Shown here: positions 44,994 to 58,400 of the stretch, piece after piece
Numbering within the stretch: the stretch's first letter is position 1
Layout: each line of letters begins with the position of its first letter
Assembly: GCA_905250115.1 (NCBI GenBank)
Contig: CAJNOI010000324.1
Span: 1 to 64,000, forward strand
Direction of reading: 5' to 3'
Source: Adineta steineri
Taxonomy: Eukaryota > Rotifera > Eurotatoria > Adinetida > Adinetidae
DNA: 64,000 bases
Notes under the pieces: model-generated
Database searches by the model: none
Told to the model about the DNA's origin: nothing
Seen by the model: the letters and a program-made list of their open reading frames with translations, nothing else
Translations under genes and position numbers: made by a program

Positions 44994-47900
44994 TTATGAC
45001 TGAGCAGTAATCATCAGAGAAGTTACATATTCTTCATAAAATAAACAATCAACATCTGACGGTTCAAAAGGTCCTTGATGTGCAACAGCTACACATTGTT
45101 CATATATTCGAATAGTTTCATCATTTACAATAGGTTCATCAAACATAGACATTAATAATGTTTGTAATGATTGATTTTCTGTTGAATGATGATGATGAAG
45201 ACGGTGTTGTTGTGGTTGTGGTTTTGATTTCGATCGTTCATTTGTATTAGATGAAATACTACAATAAAGAGAGAGAGAAGGTTTTAGAAATTCATAAGTA
45301 CAAAATTTACATTTCAAAACTGGAAGTTGATGAAACTGATTGATATGATGAGATTGATGCATCATAAAGATGTTGTTTAGTTGATACCGGTGTTGATGAT
45401 GGTAAACATGCATCGTGTGCTATTCTTGCATATTGTTCATAACAATGTAATGATTCCATAGATGGTTCTTCCAAATGAAATCCATACACATCATCTGTTG
45501 TAGGAAATATTGTATTTAATAGACGTTTAACTTGTATTGCACTATTATTTGAATCATCATTTATTGATCTATTAATTGGTTTTGGTTTAAATGATTTTTT
45601 ATTAGATGTTTGTAATTGTTTTTTAGAATTTTCTTCATCTGTATCTGTATCATCAAACATATCTTCATCAGAACTTTGATCTTGATTTAAATTCTGAGAT
45701 GGAGTCGATAAAGATGCAGATGGCGGAAGAAGTGCTCGTTGTTGAACATCAGCAGTAAGACTAAATAATAAATTCATTATATTTAAAATTATTAAAATGA
45801 AAGTTTACCTAAGACTAGTTATAGTTTTTCGTTGTTTATTTTCTCGAACAGAAAATGGTGTAAATTCTCGAATATTTCCATAATTATAAGCTATATCTCT
45901 AAACAAGAAAAAAAAAACAATTGAATTATATTTATAATTCATTATATAATATTTACTTATTAGTTGAATCCATATGCCATTCAAATTTTTCTTCAAATAC
46001 TGTTAATTCATTTGGACGATAATATTCATTGAAACCATCAACAAGTGGATCATCGTTGCTAACTGAAACAATCTCTAAACAATCTTTTTGAGATTTTAAA
46101 ACTAAAGAAAGCATTTTTTTTTGTTAAAACAATATTTTTGAAAGAAATCAATTAAAACCTTGTTCAGCTGAAAATGGCAATGAAAACCATATCTCATCTC
46201 CAAGAATATTTGTACAACTAAACAAAAATACAGTGAAAGAATTTTCCTTTGAAATTTTAGATTAACTTACTGTGGTGGCATGTAACCAATAGTTAATCGT
46301 GGATCATGTAAATGATAATCACTTGCTAGTTCCCAGAAATGTGCTCGACCTAATCTGGGTCGAAAAGTTCCCAAAAATAAATTCATTGCATGTTGTTTTT
46401 CCGCATCTATTGAACAAATATTAAATGAAGAAAATAGTTAACATATATTAAATAAAACTAACCTGAAAATGTATTTGAATAATAACGTGAAAGTGTTTGC
46501 ACAATATCACGAGATTGTGTTGACCAAGCTGGTGTTGATTTTTTATATGTATCAATACGATGAACTAATTGACTACCAGCATATTGTTGAGCTAGAATAT
46601 CACCTGAATGTTCAAATAATTGTTTTATTACTCTAAAGAAATCAAATATTTATTGATAATTTAAATGAGAATGATAATATAATTTACAATTCAACCGAAG
46701 AATCTTCTTGTAAATGTGGAGAATCAGTAAGACCCATGGAAAATAACTAAAAATAAAGAATGCATTGAACTTTGACCTCAATCAAACTAAAAGATCGATA
46801 TTTTACCTGATATCCAAGTGCACATTTTGCTATAGCAAACATAGCTGTATTTGTTCTATCAAGACAATCAACACAATTGACTCGTGCAACACCTGTTTGT
46901 ACAAAAAATGTTTCATATGGTGTTAATTTAATTGCATTTTCTCTAGAAAAAATTATATCAGAAGTTATAGCTTTTTCTCATTGAATAAAAACTTTACCGA
47001 TCATAAAAATATTGTTTATCATTAACTAATAATGGAAAATTTTGAAAGAATCCAGTTTGTTGTAAATATCGTCGAGCAATTTCATCTAATTTTGGCATAA
47101 CTCGTCGATGTTTTCTTAAAAGAAAGATAGTCATCGAATATATTCTTACAGAAAATTCTAGATTACATACGAACGATTAGCACGTGCCATATCAAATGCT
47201 AAATATTGAATATTATTATCATCCGGTACAAATTGTTTAATATAATCCAAAGCACCACAAAATTCTTCTGATAAAGTATATTCTTGTTTTTTCTTTTCAT
47301 GTTTCTTAAAGAAGAAAAATTTTTTTGTATGAAATTAAATCAAAAATTATATTTTATATTACTTTAACAAGATTAAGTACAAGAACTAAAAAAGAAAATA
47401 AAATAGAATTCAAAATAAAATACAAAATTATTCAACTAACTAGGTGAACCATATCGATAAAGTAATTGTCGAAAATGTTGTGATGCTACTACATAAGTTG
47501 GATCATTCATATCAACTAGAAAAAATACATTATGTATGACTAATTATTTTAATTTACTTACTCATAATCGGTGGTTTAGGTACTTGTTTTGGATCTTGAC
47601 TCCAAAATGCTGGTATACTACCACGTAATTGTACATATGAAGTAAAATGACTTTTACCAAGAGAAGAAAGTGAAGCATCATGAACAATTTGTTCGGTTTC
47701 AACTTCGTTTGCTACATAACCCTATATTTTCTCATGTATAAATATTCTGTTTTTTTCTTATTTGAAATTTCTCTATTACTTTACAATTTCCTCCACGTTT
47801 AAGAAATCTTGTTCCAGAATATTTTTGTGATCGTCGACAGATTAATGTTAAATAAATTGAACGACAAAAAACATTTAAATTATATTGAAGTATAACACCT

Positions 47901-48847
47901 AAATAAAAATAATTTTATTAACGAATAGAATGATTTGATAAAATTTTTCTACCATGTACAATAAAAAGTAGCCATCTTGGATGAACTTGTGATCGTAATG
48001 GTTCTTGAAGATATTCATTCCAAACATACTTCCATGTTGGTTGATAACGTGTACCCCAACAAAAATTCTCAGTTAAATTTTCCTTATTAGTTCTAGTATT
48101 TTGTTGCATAAAATTATATTGTAATGTATGTGTTAAGTCGTATGTATAACTAAAATAAAATCCATTTGTTAAATCAAGATTTTGTAATGCACGAAGATAT
48201 CTAGATTAAATATATTTAAGAAATAATTTTAAACAAAATAGACTAATCTTACTTGCTTTCATCTGGATGAGTTTTTTTTATATCTTCATTTGTAATACTT
48301 AACATTGATGTTTCATCGATTTTATATATTCTATGATAACCTATTCTTGCTACTTGACTTCGTCGTGTTATTACAATCATATAATATCCTTCGAGAAATT
48401 TAATAAAACCTAATTCAAAATAGACAACATAAGTTTTTTCATTTCTTTTATTTTCTTTTCTGTACCGATGATTCCATGACAAAAAACTGTTTTACTAAAA
48501 CCACCAGCACGACTATTACTTATCTCAATAGTACCAAGAAGTTGACGAAGTTCAGTATGTGTATATTCATGCTAGAAAAATAAAATAATAATCAAATCGA
48601 TTGTTTAAATCGAATATAAATATACTTGATCTTCAACGATAAGTAATTCTTTTTGATCCATACGATCAATTTTTAGAATACGACCTTTTGATCTACTTTT
48701 ATTCATTGCCACAACAATATAACGCTATTAAAAGAACAGATATACATATCGATAGTGATAATATGAAGAACTTACGTTATGTGTAGCATAAATAGTAAAA
48801 TGTTGCCATGGATTAAGTAATGGATATTCAAGAATATGTGATGGCAT
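44994..48847 (-). CDS. FIG4: Polyphosphoinositide phosphatase FIG4 (SAC3), 20 exons
   Basis: I traced twenty exons with consistent phase: 48776-48847, 48626-48724, 48466-48571, 48253-48409, 47953-48200, 47780-47898, 47562-47721, 47441-47515, 47363-47385, 47171-47304, 46998-47114, 46807-46942, 46688-46746, 46463-46632, 46271-46406, 46159-46217, 45957-46101, 45809-45898, 45311-45760, 44994-45258. The product is 939 residues (human about 907). The Sac domain is complete, with [41 protein letters not shown] and the CX5R catalytic motif C460-V-D-C-L-D-R466-T. FIG4 removes the 5-phosphate of PI(3,5)P2 on endolysosomes in a complex with PIKfyve and VAC14. The C-terminal exons are low-complexity and acidic, with an EQ-C/Y-x-x-A-H motif repeated (about 45067-45110 and 45413-45450), and are the least conserved part. 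Confidence 0.95.
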
Positions 48848-49174
48848 TTTTTATTATCTGAAAAATATTTCATAGCATTTTTAAAATCGAAAACAAAAGT
48901 TTTATATTTTGAATAAAGGAGTGCATATTACTTTGATGTATTGTCATATTTTAATATACTTACAATCAACGAACTGACATACATCAATTGATCAAAATCA
49001 GTACTTGTATGATACTTTTATCTACATGTATCTTAACAATGAATGATTGGGTATAATTTAGAAATATTATAAAAATTATCTGAGTAATATATATATCTAG
49101 AATATTAAATATATATTATTCTCTTAAGAATATTAATTTTGAGAAAATAAAATTTCTTGTAGCAAAATATTATG
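48848..49174. other. Spacer between FIG4 and archaemetzincin
   Basis: AT-rich; serves as FIG4 upstream region and archaemetzincin 3' flank. No other feature seen. Confidence 0.5.
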
Positions 49175-50308
49175 TTATTTTTTTTTCAAACGTTTCACTT
49201 TTTGTATTTGTTCATGATCAGAATTTTTGTTCTTTTTCGTTTCGATTATTTCTTTATCATTCTTCAAGATTTCTAAACGTTTTTCCAATAAATTGATTTC
49301 ATCTTTAAATTGATTTTCTGTACAAAATTCTAACAATTGTTCATATCGTTGAATAAAATCAAATTTTGCTAATTCAGATAATTTTCTCATATCAATTGGA
49401 CATAAAAATAATGGTTGTGAAAAATCTTCTTTTAAATGTCCACTTCCATTCATTAAACAATTATAATATATACAATGATCAATACCAAGTAAATGACCTA
49501 TTTCATGTGTTAAAAGATGACATGAACGAAGTAAAAGAGTTTTTGATATCAATTTTGATTGGGTTTGTTTTATTTTCCAATCATACCAAAATTCATCACC
49601 AAATTTTAAACGAGGATCATAACGAAAAAATGAAAAAGCAGCAACACGAGCATTTCCTTGAGCTAAACCAGCAATAAATAAATCCGGTTCACTCGAATAA
49701 AAATCATGTAATGTTATTGCAACTAAACAACGAGCATCAGGAGGAACTGAACGTTTTAATAGAGTAAGAACATTATCTACACAAATTTGTGAATGTTCAC
49801 TTGTTGGATCATAGCGAGTACGGAGGGTTATTTCTTTTGTTGATTCATTTCTACTTTTAGTTGTACCTGATACAAATTATTCTATCAAACAATGAAATCA
49901 ATCGAAGATTAACTTACATATCCATGTTCGTTTTGATTTATTCCAAATGAAATTTGTAAATAAAGGAAGAAGTTTAACTTCTGTTTGAAAAAATCGTTGA
50001 GTATAATCAATTAAATGATTAATATTTAATAATGATAAACGATCATCATTATCGAGAAGTGTTAAGTAAATATATTTTTGTAATGAACTATCATCATCGA
50101 GATATGGACATTCATCAAGAAATTTTGTATATGTTTGGCCTTTTTCTTTATAATTTGCTAACCAATCTTGATCACTTGCCGGAGTTGGTAATGAATTAAA
50201 TGAATTTTTGAATTCATTCGAAAATGAAGCATCATGACCGAGTGCTGCATCAATATCTTCTTGTTTTGGTATGCGAAAACCTCGTACAAATGATATTTTT
50301 TTTGACAT
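49175..50308 (-). CDS. AMZ2: Archaemetzincin metalloprotease
   Basis: Exons 49918-50308 and 49175-49866 with a 51-nt phase-1 intron, giving 360 residues, equal to the usual AMZ2 length. The archaemetzincin zinc signature is complete: HEIGHLLGIDHC (His251, Glu252, His255, His261), then NCLMNGSGHL and the Cys in FLCPIDMRKL that belongs to the second, Cys-bound zinc site. The second Cys of the usual CPxC is not seen: CPID replaces it, so that site may be altered. AMZ proteins are Zn-dependent aminopeptidase-like enzymes with an uncertain physiological substrate. AMZ1 is the alternative name; length favours AMZ2. The C-terminus is a Lys/Glu-rich coiled tail. Confidence 0.9.
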
Positions 50309-50453
50309 GCTTTTATTTCTAAATAAACAATATAAAGTAAGAACAAAAAATAAACAATTTTCAGTTTAACTGATATCTCTATTTTTAATATTTATAAGTA
50401 AACAAGAACAACAATAATCTACATATATAATAACAACGAATATAGATATGGAA

Positions 50454-51493
50454 TTAATTATCATCATCACTTTCACTTATAACTTGACGGGCTGATGATC
50501 GAACAGATCGATTAGTTGTACTATTATTATTGTTTCTTGATGTTCGTTGTCTTTTATTAACTGCTGTTGTAGTTGGTTGTTGATCACTATTTTCATTCGT
50601 TGTTTTGGTTGTTTTTAATACACTATCAACATCATTCTTATTCCATTCTTTTTTACATGTTGGACATGGATAAGCACTTTTTTTATTTGTTGAATTTGAT
50701 AAACGAAGAAAATATCGAGCAGCACATGAACGATGCATGTGAACATCACACGAACTAAAATTTTCAATTTGAAAAACATAAAAAGAGATAAATTTGTTTC
50801 TCATAATTTACCTATTTGAACAAACTAATCCTCGAATTAAAAGACGTCTACATATTTGACAATTATATGTATCATCTCGATATGTATCCGTAATAAATGA
50901 TTGCATCTCTAATATAGCTCGAGCATGAAGTATAATTGTATTATGTGGACCACTTTCAATCCATTTATCACGATGAAAACGTGCCATAATTTCACCAAAT
51001 TCTTTTTGTGTCATTTTTAAATCATTAGCAAGAATTGCTTCGAATACAACACGTGACGCTATACATCTATGATATAATAGAGAAAAAAAATGATATATAT
51101 TATTCATTCGACTAACTTTTCATCATTTGTAATGATTAATTCTAATATTTTTTCAAAAATCGCTGCTTCTTTTTCCGTATATGAACAATCCATTTTAACA
51201 AATTGTGGTTTAAAATTTTGTATACATACAAAATAAATATCATTTTCATTTTCTTCACTAACAACTTGTTTTATTTCCATACCATATTGATTAATATGTT
51301 TATTAAGTAATGGTAAGAAAGTATCTGTAAATGTTCGAATTTCATTTTGAACTTTTATTTTTAAATCATATCGATCACGTAAGTTATTTAACAGATCAAT
51401 CAATTCATGTTCATTATAAGCACCATCATGAAGAAAATATTGTATTAACTGTTTATAATGATCTTCAAGTGGTGGTGGTGTTGTTGTTGTCAT
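50454..51493 (-). CDS. NSMCE1: SMC5/6 complex subunit NSE1 (RING-like E3)
   Basis: Exons 51117-51493, 50812-51066 and 50454-50754, phase 2 at both introns, giving 310 residues. The N-terminal winged-helix part has LIQYFLHDGAYNEHEL and, later, MTQKEFGEIMARFHRDKWIE. The C-terminal RING-like zinc domain has CQICRR...VCS...C-D-V-H-M-H-R-S-C...YPCPTC, fitting the NSE1 C4HC3 pattern. The tail is Asn/Thr/Ser-rich with a basic KRQR patch and an acidic SESDDDN end. NSE1 acts with NSE3 and NSE4 in the SMC5/6 complex for replication-linked DNA repair, of interest in an animal noted for tolerance of chromosome breaks. Confidence 0.92.
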
Positions 51494-51786
51494 TGATATT
51501 AGTCTACAAGCATTCGTTCTTTAGTCTCTTAATATATATAGACACAAATTGTTTTTATTTTTATATATAATTAATTTTATTTATTGAAATTTTTTCTTTT
51601 GATTCATGCAAGCATTCTCTTACATACTGACGACGAGGAGAGAGAAAAAAAAATAAAAACAAAGGCAAAAATGACTACAAATGGAGGCAAAAAAATATAT
51701 TGCAAGCGAGAAAAGAAATGACATGTTTACACAATTAATGTTGACTAGAAAAGCCATATATACATATTTATACTGATGTATTTTGA

Positions 51787-54440
51787 TTAAATAAATTGTG
51801 GTTTATAAGCTAGATAAGCTTTTAAATTGTCAGGTAAACGTAATTGTTTAATTTGTTTTCGATCAATATAACGTAATATATGACGTCGTGTAACTTCTTT
51901 TAATGTTGTACATGTATATGGTAAAGAATATACTTCAATAAGACGTACATTCGATGATGGTTCAATATTTTTTAGAACAGCTAATGTTGAACCACAATTT
52001 GATAATGATGGATAAATATTAAATAAAAGCGAAAATTCATTTGTAAATACAAATGGAGAAAAAAATGGTCCACGATAATCGATAATACTTCGTGTATGTA
52101 ATAAGGTCGATGAATTGAGGATGTATAAAAAATAATTGCGTTTTACACGTTGAAATATAGGAACTAAAAATAAATTTAATCTATTAAATTCTATCATAGA
52201 GAATGCTATAGTTGCTGAACTCTATTCGTTTATATAATGATCACAGATATTGTTTCTTAGATAGATGGTAGTCTGACTATACGTAATTTATTAGAAAACT
52301 ATTTCTATAGTAAAATCTTTTCCTTGAATAAACTCATATGTTTTAATAAGAAATACTTACGTGTGCATAGAACAATAATGAGATGTCCATCATGTGTATA
52401 TTCTACTCGATAAACTTTTGTTTTTAATGTATGATTTGAGCAAACAAGTACACGATCTTTTTTAATATCAGTGATTTGTCCACGAACTGTATCAAATTCT
52501 GCTAAACGTGAATGACCATAACGTGGATCAAATGAAAATCGTTGATCATAACCTAATGATTCAGCAATAATAAAATGTCATTTTTAGATGTGTTTTTTTT
52601 CAATTAGAACTTACGAGCTGGTGTTATACGAAGTATTGCATATGTTTTCATATCAAAAATAACTGTTACTTCATGTGTTTGATGACTATATGAATGTTTA
52701 TCTTCATAATCAGGTGTAACTAATAATTTTGTTCTATCAGGTGATATTAAACATGTATATGATCGTGCATTAAAACGATGTGCAATTGAATTAAGTTTTC
52801 GGACAATACGATTGTTCCATGAGGATGATGATGATGACAGAGAAAATGTGGGTGAATATGATGATGGTAACAAAACTGATTCTCCATTATCCATACAACT
52901 ACATGTGGATGATGATAATGAATTTAAATATGGTGTTGAACGATGTTTAGAACCATAAGCTAAATAATTCTGTTGATTTTTATTATTTACTAATTCATTT
53001 GTATTTGAAATTGAATATGAACGTGTACTGGCTGTATTTGAACTAAATAAATTAACAGAACTTTTTTTTACATTCTATATAACAATCCGATCTTCATAAA
53101 AACTTAGCAGTAATAATTTTAGAATTAAAATCATTCAAACAAATCGAAAGAAAATTAAGCAGACTACTAACCGACTCGCCGATTTTCCAAATCGGGTTCT
53201 CGACGTAGTCGATGTGACATTTGTATTGTTAATATTAGCGTTCGTATTATTATTAGCAGCAATAGCAGCTGAAGCAGTTACCAATGTACATCTCGCTGAA
53301 CCAGTTAAATATGATGCTTTTTTTGTATTATCAACAAATTCATATGCATCATTTTGCATATCCAAACGATTTTCTGTATCATTTAATAATGAACATGATT
53401 TAATTGGTGTATGTTGTGGTTTACTTGTATGATAAGCACTTAGTGTTGCTGTTTGCATCAATGAACTATGTCTATTTAATGGATTTACACGTGCTGTTGA
53501 TTCATTAATTGATGATGATGATGATGGTGGAGCTGGATTCGAAGATTGTTGTTGTAGAATTATAGACGATTTTGGTCTTTGTGATTGTCGATGAAAACAT
53601 TTACATTTTACAGATGATTTTGTTTCAGACGATTCAGTAGGTGCAATAGGTCGATCAAATACAAATATTTCAACCTAGATTTTTATTTTATTTATAAAAT
53701 CAGATAAAAAATTGTAAACTTACTTCATTGTTTCCTTTCCATAATTGAAAGACAATAAATTCGTCACAGCAAGCAATAACACGATTTAAACGATGTATAC
53801 GATCACGTACAGCATTATCATTCGTACGGTAACGTTCAATATTAGATGGTACAGTTAGTATAACATCATCTTCGCCATGTTCACTCAGAATAAATTGTGA
53901 ATCACCAAGACGTGTTAAACTTTTAAAAAATCGTCCATTTACATAATAAACTGGTTTAGGAAGTAAACGACGTGAATCAAGATCATTAAATGGTGTTGTT
54001 GATGAACATGTAACAGTCGATGATGAACTTGATAGAGTCATTGCAGAGCCAACTAATGCAGATGCAGATTGATTATTATGACGAATATTTGATTTATTAC
54101 TTGAAAATGTCATAGATGATGGGACAGATGTTGATGTTAACTGGGTTTTTGTTTGAACATTAAAATCATTGGTTAATGATGATGAAGTTGATACATATGA
54201 TGTTGGAGTAGAAAATGAACTTGATGAAAGTGTTGGGTGAACAGAAGATATTGTATTATTATTATTGTTATTCAAAGAGATTTCACAACCACTATCAGTA
54301 CTAAATTGATTAAAATGACCAAAACGACGTGCATCATGATAAATCCATTTTTGATAAGGAATAACAACGATTTTACGTGCACCAGGTGGTTGTGGTACAC
54401 CGGGTAATTGTTTTTTATTGACTGTTATACCGTTACCCAT
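51787..54440 (-). CDS. Large SOCS-box protein, family not identified
   Basis: Exons 53724-54440, 53172-53674, 52615-53042, 52361-52552, 51787-52163; 738 residues with phase consistent throughout. A conserved N-terminal segment (PGVPQPPGARKIVVIPYQKW) is followed by Ser/Thr/Asn-rich linkers. The second half has beta-rich text like propeller blades (SYTCLISPDRTKLLVTPD, EVTVIFDMKTYAILRITPA, TLKTKVYRVEYTHDGHLIIV). The last 40 residues fit a SOCS box (LKEVTRRHILRYID ... LRLPDNLKAYLAY, with the L-P-x-x-L-K-x-Y-L core), which in known proteins docks elongin B/C and Cullin 5. I infer a substrate receptor for a CUL5 ubiquitin ligase; the substrate and orthologue are unknown. Confidence 0.75.
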
Positions 54441-55441
54441 CTAGAATTATAAACAATAAAATAAAAATGCAAGATAAAACTTCCTCTTCCAGCATACATA
54501 TTACAGAAATCACTTCGAACAAAAATTTTCAGAGATAAACAAGCTCCAATAATAAAAATTATTTTTTTTGCTTCTCATGTTCCAAATAAGAACAAAAGAA
54601 AAAACATAGATCGCTTTTTTTTTGTCGTATTTTAATTCAAAAACGACTAAAGAAAAGAAAAGAAAAACAAATAGAGAAGATCTTGCAAAAATGTGAAAAG
54701 TCCATTATTCTATTAAATTGAAATACACGCACACTCACACACATCAAAAATGAGTCAATCTTTTATCTGTGTGATAGAAAAAGAAAACAAAAAACAAGAA
54801 AAAAGATCGTCGCAATTGAAAAAAGAAGAAAACAAACAAAAAATTTAACAACACGGCACACGAAAAACAAAAAAGATAATTAATAAATGAACATTGTACA
54901 AATTCGATACACAAAATATCATTCCAGTGGAGACAAGACACACAAATAAATATATATATATATCAATATATACATATATCTACGATGTGCATAATATTGC
55001 GAAAACACAAAATCGAAAAGGCGGCAAGAGAAGACACTGTACAAACAACAACAACAACAACAGCAACAACAAAAAATATATAAATAAACAAAAAGAAAGA
55101 AAGAGAGCGAGAGAGAGAGAGAAAGAAATGTAGAGACTAGAGGCAAATAAGAACGGAAATACAGGTGGGATTGAAATAAATTGCACACACATGCACACAA
55201 ATTTATTTTTCAGATCAACAAAAACAGACATTGTTTTCTTTTTTTGAGCTACATAACTACAGAGAAGAAAACCACATACATACACATACACATTTATGTA
55301 TAAAATAAAGCAGCAAAAGCAGCCTGAGATAACAAATAAATGTGTGAATATGATTATATGTGTGTGCTTACAATATTAAACAATAGTATCACAATATGCG
55401 AAAAGAAGAAGAAGAAAAGTAAATGAAAAATGATTTATTTT
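54441..55441. other. 1-kb spacer between SOCS-box and MBD5/6-like genes
   Basis: Low-complexity DNA: AT dinucleotides near 54950-54978, (CAA)n near 55046-55072, a GA tract near 55105-55128 and CA-rich stretches. It should contain the 3' flank of the MBD gene and the promoter of the SOCS-box gene. No coding signal; the frames here are repeat translations. Confidence 0.55.
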
Positions 55442-58400
55442 TTAAGGTAAAAGATGATCAACACTTGGTAGAGTGTCTGGTGGTAATGGCTTGACAAATA
55501 ATGAAGGTAATGTTAAATCATTATTACTGAGATTATTATTGCCATTCATATACGGTTCAAAATCGCCAAAATTAACATCATCAAATGAAGCAGCTGTATC
55601 AAAATCATCATTAAGTAAAAGAGAATTTAAATTTGTATCACTTCCCCATGGTGTTGAAAAATCAAATGAATTAAAATCTGTTTGCCATTGATGTTGTTGT
55701 TGTTGTTCAACAATAATAGGTTGAGGTGGTAATGGCATCGATATTTGAATTTGTTGTTGATGTTGTTGTTGTTCTCCTTCTTGTTTAGTTTTTTTTGTTG
55801 TTCGACGTTTTGTTGGTGGTTTATCGGCATTTGCTGTTAATTTTTTTGCTGGACTAGCTTTTGTTGTTCGAATTGATTTTATTACAAGATTATCATTTTG
55901 TTCAACTGATGTTGTTGTATGTTCAAATCGATTGATTGTATCAATAAGATTATCAACACCAGAAAATGATGACGAATTTAAACCTTTAAGTAATGTACGA
56001 AGTGTTTTAGGTTCAACAGGTCCATTTAACAGAAGGCAATTGCCACCATCATCAAGAGTTGGTTGACTACATGAATTATTTGTATTATTAATATTATTAT
56101 TGACAGGTGCAACATTACGAGTAGAATTGAATGATTCTAAAAGAATAAGAAATATTTATATTTATCTTTTATATAAATCTAAGATTGTAGTAAATAACGT
56201 GCTCCAATGAAAATTTCTTAGATTTGTATTCTAAAGACTTTCACTAAGACGAAATCTCCTATAATTTAAATAAGTTTCATTTTGGATAGGATTATTCTCT
56301 TTAACTTCATTCATTTAAAATAAAATATAAATAACAAACCATCTAATTGAGGAATCGATGGTGTAAGAACTAATCGTTGTTGTGATGATTGATCATTTGT
56401 AATCTTTTGTTGAATAATATAGGGTTTATTATTAATAAAAAATATTTGTTGGTGTTGTTTTTTCTCATCACTATTATTGTTATTATTATTACTAAAGATA
56501 ATTTGTTGTGATGATGGTTGTTGATTATAATCATTTGTTGATGGAACATGTAGTACAACTGATTGACGCATTGGTGTTGTACTTGGTAATAAATTTGTCG
56601 TTTCTGTACAATTTTTTAATCCAGATGAAATAATTGGTAATTTCTTTTTAATAAGTGTTGTAGCATTAATTGCAGTTTGTAATGATGATACTGGTGTTGC
56701 TGATGATGGTGGTGATGATGTTATTGTTCGTTGTTGTTGAGTTTGTGCTTTTTGAAAAAGATGATTAACAATTGCATTTGAATCAGATGAAGCACCTGAT
56801 GCAAGAGCTGATAAAAGAAAATTTGTTGTTGATGGATCATTAAAATCAATCATTAATGGTTGCGATGAATCATTTATTTGTTCATTATTCGATTTTGTTG
56901 ATACATATTCTTCAGTAGTTGCTGATGATTTTGAAAGCATTACTTGAGTTTGATTTGATGTTCCCATTAGCGAAATAACATCCATTTGATTTGATGTTGT
57001 TGTTGTCGATGAGGATGATGATGATGATGTTAAGCATGGTTTTTGAGCAATAGCTGGCGAACGAACAAAATCCGGTTTTAAAGCATTGACATTCAATGTC
57101 ACCTAAAGAAAAATCAATATCAATAGACAATAATGTATGATTAGACACAATATCAAAAAACATAAATCTGTTCTTGCTCTAATGAAGTAATGATTTTTTA
57201 ATTTACTATGTTGCTATTATGTCAATAGTACTTTTCATTCAATAGAAAACTTTTCTATACCTGTTTGCCATTTGCAGTTGTAGTTGTCGTTGTTGTTGAT
57301 ACAGCTGATGAAGCTGATTCCACACGTACACGTTTATTATTATTATTATTATTATTATTATTTGAATCTCGATTAGGTGATAATAAAACATTTTGTACTC
57401 CGGATAAAACAGCAAATGTCGATTCATTTGTTGTTGTTTTAACTTGATCAAATAAAGATGGTACACGTGCAATAACATTTGTATCTGTTGTTGATGACGA
57501 TGATGATTGTGATAAAATTGGTGGTGTTAATATATTATCACTAACATAACGAACAGTACTATTATTATTATGTGTAGATGGGGATGTTGAATTTTGATGA
57601 ATATGATTTGTCTGTGATGTTGATGAAACAGATGCTGGTGGCGAGAGTATAGATGATGGAACAGGTTGAGTTTGATGAACATCATTTAATGTTGATTTAC
57701 TACCAAATTGAGCAGTAGTTGGAGATCCAGCAGTAGTTTTACGTGGACGACCACGTGGCCGTTTCGATGGAGGAGTCACATTTGTTTGTTGTACAGGTGT
57801 CCATGCCATCGATTGACTATTATCTAATTAAACGAATAAAAATAAGAAATAGACTTTTAATCGAATAAAATAAATAAATTCTTACCAGTTGTTTGACCAA
57901 TATTATTAACATAAACAACTGATTCATTATTACTATTACCACTTAGATTTGACGTACATACAAATACATTACCATTTGTTGTTTCATTATGTATTCGTTT
58001 TCGACGTTTAACTAAAAGAAACAAAAAAAAATAATTTAGAGAAAAAAAAACTAAGAAATTTCAATATTACTTGGTTTTTGTTCGCTTTCACAAAATGAAT
58101 CAATACAATTTGTTAATGTTGCCATTTCTAATATATTAGATTTCTGTCGACAATTTGTACCTTCAAGAACTTGTGTTACTTCCCAAGATTTTGATAGTAT
58201 TGTTGAATCAAAGTTAAATACCTAAATATGAGATATTATATACAGAGAGAAAAAAAGACACCAAACATATCAGATATTAAAATAGAAAAAAAAAACTTCC
58301 TTTTACATATATATAATGTAGATAAGAGCAACATCTGGTTAGTTTCTAACATCTACCAAATGTTTATTAATAAAATAAAAAGTTAATGTAACCTACAGTT

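Noticed and set aside
48410-48465. Continuous coding through the frame that begins at 48482 (minus) in FIG4
   Set aside because: The stretch lacks similarity to the Sac domain. A GT-AG intron 48410-48465 joins HGIIG to FIKFLEGYY as in FIG4.
53043-53171. SOCS-box gene acceptor at 53079 giving a NVKKSSVNL start of exon 3
   Set aside because: Neither phase joins it without a stop; the acceptor ending at 53043 is in phase and open.
54894-55291. Basic or Cys-rich small proteins on both strands
   Set aside because: Translations of CAA, GA and CA microsatellites in the spacer before the SOCS-box gene.
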